NCBI GenBank assembly: GCA_039029935.1
Contig: JBCCFC010000999.1
Coordinates: forward strand, 1 to 5,204
Source: G039029935 sp039029935
GTDB taxonomy: Bacteria; Chloroflexota; Anaerolineae; Caldilineales; Caldilineaceae
Length of the DNA stretch: 5,204 nt
Reading direction: 5' to 3'
Each line of letters starts with the position of its first letter. The stretch's first letter is position 1. The translations under genes were made by a program, and so were the position numbers. The notes under the pieces are model-generated. The model worked only from the letters and a program-made list of their open reading frames with translations. It was not told the origin of the DNA and did not search any database. This document shows positions 1 to 5,204 of this stretch, piece by piece.

Positions 1-2
1 CA

Positions 3-3000
3 ACCACCGTGCTTGCCGATTGGGATGGTGATGGCGATTTAGATGCTGCATCAGACGGTAAAGTATATCGTTATGAGGACGATCAGTTTTTACATGAATG
101 GACAGCTGAGATAGTTAATGATGTCCGCTCTATGGCATGGGGAGACTGGGATAATGATAGCGATTTAGACTTAATGATTGGTACGGATGTTGGTGAACCT
201 AATTATTTGTATGAAAATGATAATGGCACATTTACCCTCGTTTGGTCATCAAATGATACGAACACAAAAGCAGAGGGTCTTGCATGGGGCGATTGGGATG
301 GCGATGGTGATCTTGATTTAGCTATTGCCAATAATGATCTCGGCAATCAAATATATGAGAATCATAGTAATACCCTGAATCTCGCCTGGACCGAAGATAA
401 ATTTGGTGAAACATCTAGCATCGCCTGGGGAGATTGGGATAATGATGGCGATCTCGACCTCGCAATGGGTCATTCTTCGACCGAGCCGATACGATTGTAT
501 GAAACGAATAATGATGACTTATCTTTAATCTGGTCATCAGAAGAAACTGACAATGTATCAAGTATTGCATGGGGTGATTATGATGGTGATGGCGACTTGG
601 ACCTTGCTGTAGGAAGTACCAATCAACCAGTGCGCCTTTATCGTAATACAGGTACAGAGTCTGTCTTACAGTTAGCATGGTCATCTGATGAAATAGACAA
701 CACGATTTCGATTGCATGGGGTGACTATGATCATGATGGAGATTTGGACTTAGCAGTTTCTAATCTCGGTAGCCCCTCGTTAATTTATGAAAATAAAAGC
801 CAAAATCTTGTTACTATACATCCTTTAAAAGCCTCAGCTTGGACCCAGAGTGCCGAGTGGGGAGACTATGATGGCGATGGCGATCTGGACTTGCTGATGG
901 GGAATCGTAAAACGCTTGAGTGGGGGCCTATCAGTAATTGGGTCTATACAAATGAGGACGGGCAACTGAGCTTAACCTGGGAATCGCCTGAGAAAGATGA
1001 GACGAGCAGCGTTGCATGGGGGGATTGGGACAATGATGGCGACTTGGATATCGCGGTAGGTAATGAAGAGCAACCCAACCGTGTATATGCAAACGAGGCT
1101 GGGGATTTTACGCTTGTATGGTCCTCACCAGATAGCGAATATACGAAGAGCATTGCATGGGGCGATTGGGATGGAGATGGTGACTTGGATTTAGCGGTGG
1201 CTAATCTAGATCAGGCCAACCAAATTTATGAAAACATCGGCAATGATTTAGTCTTGGCATGGACAAGTCAGGAAACAGAAAGCACATGGACTGTTGCATG
1301 GGGCGATTGGGATGGTGACAGTGATCTCGATTTGGCTGTTGGTAACCACTACAACGGGGATAAGTCACATGTGTATGAAAATACAGGTGGAGATTTACAC
1401 ATCGCATGGTCTACCCCACAGTATGAGTTTGCCAATAGTGTTGCGTGGGGAGATTGGGATAATGATGGCGATCTCGACTTAGCGATTGGCCGAAGTAGCC
1501 GCTCTGACAATGTCTATGAAAATATCAATGGGAATTTGGTACTTGCATGGTCCTCTGATGAAGCGAATACGACCCACAGTGTTTCTTGGGAAGATTGGGA
1601 TCATGATGGTGATCTTGACTTATCTGTTGGCACATCAAAAGAAAATTATATATATCAAAATATCAATAACAACTTGGTCCTGTACCAGACTTTTGTTGAT
1701 TATGATGACATTCGGAGTATTCGTTGGGCCGATTGGGATGATGATGGTGATTTAGATTTGCTGATGGGAGACCGCTTCGACCCCAACTTCATGTATGTCA
1801 ATCGCGCAGCAGACATTCCCCCTTATCCCAATGTTCCCGTCCGAGCCAAGCTATTGACACCACAGCCTTCAACGCCGTCAGGATTTTCGTCCGCACAAAT
1901 TTTATCAGGTCCAACATTGCCCATTCGCTATAGAATCATTGGGCCAGAAGGCACAGAAGCCAGCCACATCAAGGCTTACTACTCGCTAGATGGAGGACGG
2001 CGATGGCTGGATGCCATCGCAACATCAGAAACCATAACCACTAACTTAGCGGCATCACCTGAAGGTACAGAACACACCTTTATATGGGATGTCTATGGGA
2101 GCAATGTTTTTGGCAGCAGCGACCAAGCGGTTCTGCGGTTAGACGTTTACACAAGCCCACTCCGCAATCCTGGACCATATCTATATACCAACACATCAGC
2201 AAAAACACTGCCATTTCGTCTGCGCGGAAGCCAAGTACGCGTTGTCAACAGTGAGGGCGTACTGACAGATGCCGTCGTCTATCGTCTTCCAATAGACGGC
2301 AATGATACAACTGTGTTTGCTCCCTATAGAGATAGCTTTGAAAAGCCCTTTACAACCAACACGGCAGGCTATCTAAAAGGAAGCGGAGAACTGTTGGTTG
2401 GTGATCAACTAGTTGCAATGTATCCAATTTCAGCAACCACTACGCTATCACCAACAGGCGGAACAGCTGGTTATAGCATCTACCATACCAGTGCAGCCCC
2501 AAATGAAACAGGCATTGAGGCATATGAAGTTATTGCTGCGGGAACACAGACGTTAACCGTTGCCACTGACAACCCGCTTATACTCTTTGATCTTGATGTT
2601 GCATTAGAATGGGACTCAAGTAACGATACGACCTATCTCCGAGAGCTACAGCTCAACTTAAAAAACACATCGAAGTTTTTATATGATTGGACAGATGGAC
2701 AAGCTGCTCTAGGAAAATTAAAAATTTACAATGATGCTCACAATGCACCAGACATTGGTAGCTGGCAACCGTGGCGTGATGCGGACATTCGTGTCTATGC
2801 AAGTAATCGTGTACGCCCACGCGCTGCCCAAGGTGGCTTTGTTCACCAAACGGTTACAGACCCTGTTAGTACAGACGATGCACCTGTAATTTACCTTCCG
2901 GGCCAAGTTCATATGGGCCAGACATGGCGACGCGATAGCGATTCAGGTGAAAACAGTGGTGATGATTGGTCAAAGGCACTTGCTCATGAATTAAGTCATT

Positions 3001-4970
3001 ATCTATTTTACTTAGACGATAACTATGTGGGATACAACGAAAATGGACTAATTATTCCTGTCGATACGTGCCAAGGTGCGATGGCAGACCCATATTTAGA
3101 AAGTGAGTATCATCCTGTATCTGGATGGGTCGATAACTGCCAAAAAACGCTCTCGCACGAAATTACAGGTCGATCAGACTGGGAAACAATTGAATTGTTT
3201 TACCCATCCTTACAAGCACCAACAGGCGAATTTAACAGCCACCCTGGACCAAGTCGCTTACCCTTGTTTGTGACAGAAATTGACTTTATTACGGTGACTT
3301 CCGCTCTTACTGGTATGCCTATCTTGACTAAACCGATAGATACGCCATTGTTCCAAATTCAACAGAATGAGCAGCAGGTTCGCACAAGCGACCGATCCCG
3401 CGCAATCCTCTTTCAAGAGGACTGGATTGTTGATCTGGGTAAGCCAATAGAAGGACAAATTTCCGCAGATGGGGCAAGGATTGGAGATCGTCTCTGTATT
3501 TATGATATTGGATTCAACCGTTTGGGATGCGAAACCATACGGTCTGATGATTCACAAATAACACTTGTCGAATTCCCTACATGGCAACCACAAATTGTGA
3601 TTACGCCCATATCTTCTGACACAGTTCAAATTAATGTTACTAATGTGCCCAATGGTTTAGCCTTGAATGCGCGGTTCTTTTCGCTCAATCATCCCTCCAA
3701 CAATACAGTTATACTCGATGGAATAGACAATGGCTATCAAGGCGTTTTGCAAATGAATGAGCCTGTCATTGAAGGGTACATTCATGTTTGGGTAGATGAG
3801 CCAGAACCACGTCGAGAGGTTATCGCTGATTACTCATTGGCAGGCAGCCTAATCCGAATCTGGACCCGATTAGCACCCGTTGTCTCCAGCGATGGGCAAG
3901 TCACCCTATTTAGCAAAAGACTTAACTTTGAGCTAGGTGAATTCTTTACTCTCCAAACGGCTACCATTATGCCTGGAATTCCGTCTTGGGCAAGTCTTGT
4001 TGGGCAGGGCTATTGGGTAACCGCATCCCCAGATGCTATAGACAAACTCAAGCCGCAAGAAGACGACTCTAATATTTCTATTACATTCCAGTACTTACAA
4101 AGTGAAGTCGTACCGGGCGAAGAGAGTGGGCTAGACATATACTATCTTGATAATGACACAATCATGTGTGGCTCACAACCTGCGCCCTGCTGGCGCCAAC
4201 TTGATACAGTCAGGGATACTGTCAATAATTTTGCCTCCGCTGGAACACAAGGCCCCGGACTGTATGCGCTTATGTCAAGCATCAAAATATCCTTAAATAG
4301 TGGTAATTGGGAAGATTTTTCCTCTCCATTGAATAGCACCAAACCAATTACTGATGTTTTGGCACAAATTAAGGATCAATACAGTGTCATTTGCCACAAG
4401 GATCGAGATGATGAACAAAACCCTTGGAAATGTCATGGAGCGGATGCGCCAACATGGGCAAACGATCTGAACGAAATTGGAGATGATGTATATTGGATTT
4501 ATTTGAAACAAGAAACCATAAACACAACTCTACGCTTTACAAATGGCGGGAACGATAACCTTGTTTTCTCATCATCCGCACAAAACTGGCACGATACTCG
4601 GGTTGCTAATACTCCACCTGCCGTTTTCTATGGAGAAGTTCTATCCAGTACAACATTTATTCCAGAAGTCGGGATGACTGTGACCGCACACATTGGTAAC
4701 GATGAATGTGGTCGAAGCACTATCCAAGAAATCGAGAAACGCTACGTTTATGTTATAGATGTTTCTGCGGAAGACGGCTCAAAGTGCGACAGTGATGATG
4801 CGTACATTACATTCCAAATCGAGGATGACGTAGATAATACAACCTTCTCTGCACTCTGGGATGATCGGTGTATGCATGCGTATCCTCTTGATTTTTCAGA
4901 GCCAGAGACCTCTGTATTGGCTGGTAGCTGTTATGTGTATCAAATATATTTGCCAACTATATCTCGTTGA
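3..4970 (+). CDS. 5'-truncated secreted multidomain protein: FG-GAP/VCBS beta-propeller repeats fused to an HExxH zinc metalloprotease
   Basis: The frame is open from the first complete codon of the window to TGA at 4968-4970. The GTG at 9 lies inside the first repeat (TTVLADWDGDGDLD), so the true start and any signal peptide lie upstream. The visible part is about 1,655 residues. Domain order, counting GTG as residue 1: 13 FG-GAP-like repeats (about 1-602); Ig/FN3-like domain (611-718); carboxypeptidase-regulatory-like domain (737-810); metalloprotease domain (about 860-1066) with H993-E994-x-x-H997 and D1004; beta-rich region (1067-1423); a PWK/YWI module (1424-1510); a terminal beta domain (1536-1630); and the tail YQIYLPTISR. 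Calcium loops, absence of long hydrophobic segments and late cysteines all suggest an extracellular protein. The likely role is a calcium-stabilised surface protease or adhesin; the substrate is unknown. No neighbouring gene is present. Partial start is near certain, protease activity is inferred. Confidence 0.93.
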   Translation, partial: TTVLADWDGDGDLDAASDGKVYRYEDDQFLHEWTAEIVNDVRSMAWGDWDNDSDLDLMIGTDVGEPNYLYENDNGTFTLVWSSNDTNTKAEGLAWGDWDGDGDLDLAIANNDLGNQIYENHSNTLNLAWTEDKFGETSSIAWGDWDNDGDLDLAMGHSSTEPIRLYETNNDDLSLIWSSEETDNVSSIAWGDYDGDGDLDLAVGSTNQPVRLYRNTGTESVLQLAWSSDEIDNTISIAWGDYDHDGDLDLAVSNLGSPSLIYENKSQNLVTIHPLKASAWTQSAEWGDYDGDGDLDLLMGNRKTLEWGPISNWVYTNEDGQLSLTWESPEKDETSSVAWGDWDNDGDLDIAVGNEEQPNRVYANEAGDFTLVWSSPDSEYTKSIAWGDWDGDGDLDLAVANLDQANQIYENIGNDLVLAWTSQETESTWTVAWGDWDGDSDLDLAVGNHYNGDKSHVYENTGGDLHIAWSTPQYEFANSVAWGDWDNDGDLDLAIGRSSRSDNVYENINGNLVLAWSSDEANTTHSVSWEDWDHDGDLDLSVGTSKENYIYQNINNNLVLYQTFVDYDDIRSIRWADWDDDGDLDLLMGDRFDPNFMYVNRAADIPPYPNVPVRAKLLTPQPSTPSGFSSAQILSGPTLPIRYRIIGPEGTEASHIKAYYSLDGGRRWLDAIATSETITTNLAASPEGTEHTFIWDVYGSNVFGSSDQAVLRLDVYTSPLRNPGPYLYTNTSAKTLPFRLRGSQVRVVNSEGVLTDAVVYRLPIDGNDTTVFAPYRDSFEKPFTTNTAGYLKGSGELLVGDQLVAMYPISATTTLSPTGGTAGYSIYHTSAAPNETGIEAYEVIAAGTQTLTVATDNPLILFDLDVALEWDSSNDTTYLRELQLNLKNTSKFLYDWTDGQAALGKLKIYNDAHNAPDIGSWQPWRDADIRVYASNRVRPRAAQGGFVHQTVTDPVSTDDAPVIYLPGQVHMGQTWRRDSDSGENSGDDWSKALAHELSHYLFYLDDNYVGYNENGLIIPVDTCQGAMADPYLESEYHPVSGWVDNCQKTLSHEITGRSDWETIELFYPSLQAPTGEFNSHPGPSRLPLFVTEIDFITVTSALTGMPILTKPIDTPLFQIQQNEQQVRTSDRSRAILFQEDWIVDLGKPIEGQISADGARIGDRLCIYDIGFNRLGCETIRSDDSQITLVEFPTWQPQIVITPISSDTVQINVTNVPNGLALNARFFSLNHPSNNTVILDGIDNGYQGVLQMNEPVIEGYIHVWVDEPEPRREVIADYSLAGSLIRIWTRLAPVVSSDGQVTLFSKRLNFELGEFFTLQTATIMPGIPSWASLVGQGYWVTASPDAIDKLKPQEDDSNISITFQYLQSEVVPGEESGLDIYYLDNDTIMCGSQPAPCWRQLDTVRDTVNNFASAGTQGPGLYALMSSIKISLNSGNWEDFSSPLNSTKPITDVLAQIKDQYSVICHKDRDDEQNPWKCHGADAPTWANDLNEIGDDVYWIYLKQETINTTLRFTNGGNDNLVFSSSAQNWHDTRVANTPPAVFYGEVLSSTTFIPEVGMTVTAHIGNDECGRSTIQEIEKRYVYVIDVSAEDGSKCDSDDAYITFQIEDDVDNTTFSALWDDRCMHAYPLDFSEPETSVLAGSCYVYQIYLPTISR
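6..1812 (+). repeat. Tandem array of 13 FG-GAP/VCBS-like propeller repeats
   Basis: Thirteen units of 46 to 53 residues follow the pattern [IV]-A-W-G-D-[WY]-D-x-D-G-D-L-D-L-[AL]-x-G, then a variable loop, then [VI]-Y-x-N, then a strand such as L-x-[LI]-[AV]-W-S-S. Unit starts lie at about nt 6, 132, 279, 420, 564, 711, 852, 1011, 1152, 1293, 1440, 1581 and 1719. The DxDxDxxxD core is the EF-hand-like calcium loop of integrin-type FG-GAP and bacterial VCBS repeats, which form beta-propeller blades. Units 2 and 10 carry Ser in place of the loop Gly. Units 6 and 12 lack the terminal AWSS-type strand. Units 7 and 13 share LLMG. Unit 1 is cut by, or close to, the window edge, so further units probably lie upstream. 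Codon use differs between units, so most copies are old. Confidence 0.95.
1839..2160 (+). other. Ig/FN3-like beta-sandwich domain within the CDS
   Basis: Residues about 611-718 follow a Pro-rich linker (DIPPYPNVP) after the last propeller unit. The stretch contains IRYRIIGPEG, then YYSLDGGRRW, then TFIWDVYGSNVFG and AVLRLDVY. The order of a strand, a 'Y-S-x-D-G-G-x-x-W' turn, a 'W-D' strand and a closing strand is typical of Ig or FN3-like spacer domains in bacterial surface proteins. Its likely role is to space the propeller from the protease. The fold assignment comes from pattern only. Confidence 0.5.
2214..2440 (+). other. Carboxypeptidase-regulatory-like beta domain within the CDS
   Basis: Residues about 737-810 read as V-R-V-V-N-S-E-G-V-L-T-D-A-V-V-Y, then an extended loop, then FTTNTAGYLKG, then GELLVGDQLVAMYPI. 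The arrangement of 'added x V', 'T-x-x-x-G-Y' and 'L-x-x-G-D-x-L-V-A' is characteristic of transthyretin-like regulatory domains found beside peptidases and in surface proteins. It directly precedes a short strand region (821-860) and the metalloprotease domain. The assignment is tentative. Confidence 0.4.
2586..3204 (+). other. HExxH zinc metalloprotease domain, CLCA-like spacing
   Basis: Residues about 860-1066. The active-site motif is HELSHYLFYLDDNY at nt 2985-3026: H993 and H997 are zinc ligands and E994 is the general base. D1004 stands 11 residues after H993. In CLCA proteins, where the motif is HExxHxxxGxxDE, that position holds the third zinc ligand; here Gly is replaced by Tyr and the Glu by Asn. 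Upstream, FLYDWTDGQ, KLKIYND and ADIRVY suggest the alpha/beta half of the domain. Downstream, CQGAMADPY (C1021 to Y1029) could give the Met-turn-like segment, and SDWETI ends the domain. No HExxHxxGxxH metzincin signature is present. All catalytic residues appear intact, so activity is plausible; substrate is unknown. Confidence 0.75.
4278..4536 (+). other. C-terminal PWK / W-NDL / YWI module within the CDS
   Basis: Residues about 1424-1510 contain GNWEDFSSPLNSTKPITDVL, then YSVICHKD, NPWKCHG, PTWANDLNEIG and DVYWIYL. From memory, a module with the order 'GWN-x-F-S-x-P', 'P-x-x-x-x-L', 'D-P-W-K', 'W-x-N-D-L' and 'G-Y-W-I' recurs at the C-terminal ends of large secreted Chloroflexota proteins. 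This copy is divergent: Glu-Asp replaces the usual residues after GNW, and two cysteines (C1462, C1475) are inserted symmetrically and could form a disulfide. The function of the module is unknown to me. Confidence 0.5.
4938..4967 (+). other. C-terminal tail YQIYLPTISR, candidate sorting or anchoring signal
   Basis: The last ten residues are hydrophobic-aromatic, then Leu-Pro, three residues and a terminal Arg, directly before the TGA stop. This fits a pattern I recall at the end of many secreted Chloroflexota proteins ([YV]-x-[YF]-L-P-[LTV]-x-x-R). Its position at the extreme C-terminus, after a complete beta domain, is consistent with a short export or attachment signal. It lacks the transmembrane helix and positive tail of an LPxTG sortase signal. 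Function is inferred. Confidence 0.45.
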
Positions 4971-5004
4971 TCTTGATTCAAGATAGTACTATCTTGAATC
5001 AAGA
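4971..5004. repeat. Perfect 34-bp nested palindrome abutting the stop codon
   Basis: Two 17-base arms are perfectly complementary with no spacer, centred between 4987 and 4988. Each arm also contains its own odd palindrome, TCTTGATTCAAGA (4971-4983) and TCTTGAATCAAGA (4992-5004), which pair internally around a single central base. The transcript can thus form one long hairpin or two small ones. It begins on the base right after TGA. No T-run follows, so it is not a classic intrinsic terminator. It could be a 3'-end stabilising or rho-assisted termination structure, or a dyad protein-binding site. Confidence 0.85.
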
Positions 5005-5010
5005 ATAGCT

Positions 5011-5132
5011 ACTATAGCAAAAACGGTTTGAAAACCGGAATTTTCTCGTAGGGGTGGGGATTGCCTCCACCTTGGGCGACCGCAAGGGTACGCCCCTGCA
5101 AGTTCGTGGTTTCAAACTGCGATTGCTATAAT
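5011..5132. repeat. MITE/REP-like intergenic element with terminal inverted repeats and GC-rich structured core
   Basis: ACTATAGCAA (5011-5020) is the inverted match of TTGCTATAAT (5123-5132) at 9 of 10 positions. The similarity continues inward, with GTTTGAAA at 5026-5033 answered by TTTCAAAC at 5110-5117. The core 5048-5099 is 36/52 G+C, much richer than the flanks. Within it, GTAGGGG (5048-5054) can pair with CCCCTGC (5093-5099, one G-T pair). Nested inside are a hairpin at 5054-5070 and another at 5074-5095 (GGGCGACC against GGT-A-CGCCC, loop GCAAG). Such GTAGGGG...CCCCTxC cores recur, as I recall, in short intergenic repeats of filamentous bacteria. No coding frame is evident inside. Mobility is inferred from the termini only. 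Confidence 0.6.
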
Positions 5133-5165
5133 CATCACTGGATAGTCCTCAATCACATCTGCGCC

Positions 5166-5204
5166 TCACTGCATCCGTGTAAAAAACAAACACAGATGCA
5201 GTGG
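5166..5204. terminator. Strong hairpin at window end, probable intrinsic terminator
   Basis: CACTGCATC (5167-5175) pairs with GATGCAGTG (5195-5203). After one C-A mismatch, GTGT (5177-5180) pairs with ACAC (5190-5193), leaving the A-rich loop AAAAAACAA (5181-5189). T5166 and G5204 can add a wobble pair. The stem is as long as a typical terminator. The bases that would hold the + strand T-run lie beyond the window. On the - strand the following bases (complement of 5165 and below) have no T-run. If it is a terminator, it would most likely serve + strand transcription. Confidence 0.5.

Noticed and set aside
9..11. GTG as the true translation start of the large gene
   Set aside because: It encodes a residue inside a propeller repeat, the frame is open upstream to the window edge, and no ribosome binding site is visible.
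415..717. Open frame of about 100 codons on the - strand
   Set aside because: It lies wholly antisense to the repeat array. Its His-rich and low-complexity composition is the reverse reading of GAT/TGG-rich repeat codons, and no start signal supports it.
1294..1755. Short alternative-frame open frames on the + strand
   Set aside because: They are out-of-frame readings of the same repeats, rich in Met and Ile from GAT/ATG shifts, with no independent coding signature.
6..1812. Dockerin or thrombospondin type 3 calcium repeats
   Set aside because: The Asp-rich loop is similar, but the 46-53 residue period with W-G-D and Y-x-N beta strands fits FG-GAP/VCBS propeller blades, not paired 22-residue dockerin or short type 3 repeats.
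6..1812. CRISPR array
   Set aside because: The repeats are long, diverged at the nucleotide level, contiguous and encode conserved protein blades; there are no unique spacers of uniform length.
2985..3026. Classic metzincin (HExxHxxGxxH)
   Set aside because: The positions of the Gly and the third His of that motif are occupied by Phe and Asp (D1003), so the signature does not fit; Asp at +11 fits better as a ligand.
2718..4511. Several 60-70 codon open frames on the - strand
   Set aside because: They are antisense to the clearly coding protease and C-terminal regions and have no recognisable domain or start context.
4971..5004. Classic intrinsic terminator at the palindrome
   Set aside because: The stem is AT-rich and is followed by AATAGCTACTATAG on the + strand without a T-run; the - strand side is followed by coding sequence. 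It is kept only as a palindromic repeat.

Overview
The window is almost entirely one very long open reading frame on the + strand. It is cut off at its 5' end by the window edge and ends at a TGA at 4968-4970. About 230 bases of intergenic DNA follow, built from three successive inverted-repeat structures. No tRNA, rRNA, CRISPR array, promoter or second gene is visible.

The protein looks like a secreted or cell-surface multidomain protein. Residue numbers throughout count the GTG at position 9 as residue 1, which is a bookkeeping choice and not the true start. From N to C it has: 13 visible FG-GAP/VCBS-type beta-propeller repeats with Asp-rich calcium loops (nt 6-1812); an Ig/FN3-like beta domain (about 1839-2160); a small domain resembling the carboxypeptidase-regulatory fold (about 2214-2440); a zinc metalloprotease domain with HELSH and a downstream Asp in CLCA-like spacing (about 2586-3200); a long beta-rich, cysteine-containing region (about 3200-4277); a module with a PWK/W-NDL/YWI signature (about 4278-4530); a last beta domain (about 4611-4890); and the C-terminal tail YQIYLPTISR.

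The organism is probably a member of the Chloroflexota. This rests on recollection that large secreted proteins in that phylum share the C-terminal modules and often end in a Tyr/Val-x-Leu-Pro-x-x-x-Arg tail. It is not a database result. Base composition looks moderately AT-rich by eye, so I would not go below phylum level.

The most notable observations are: a six-unit higher-order period in the propeller array (unit n resembles unit n+6); a probable propeller-protease fusion with a CLCA-like HExxH(x6)D zinc site; confinement of all 12 cysteines to the part of the protein after the protease motif; a perfect nested 34-bp palindrome starting on the base after the stop codon; and a compact element of about 122 bp with terminal inverted repeats and a GC-rich core, resembling a MITE or REP-type element. 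No multi-gene system can be seen, because only one gene is present.
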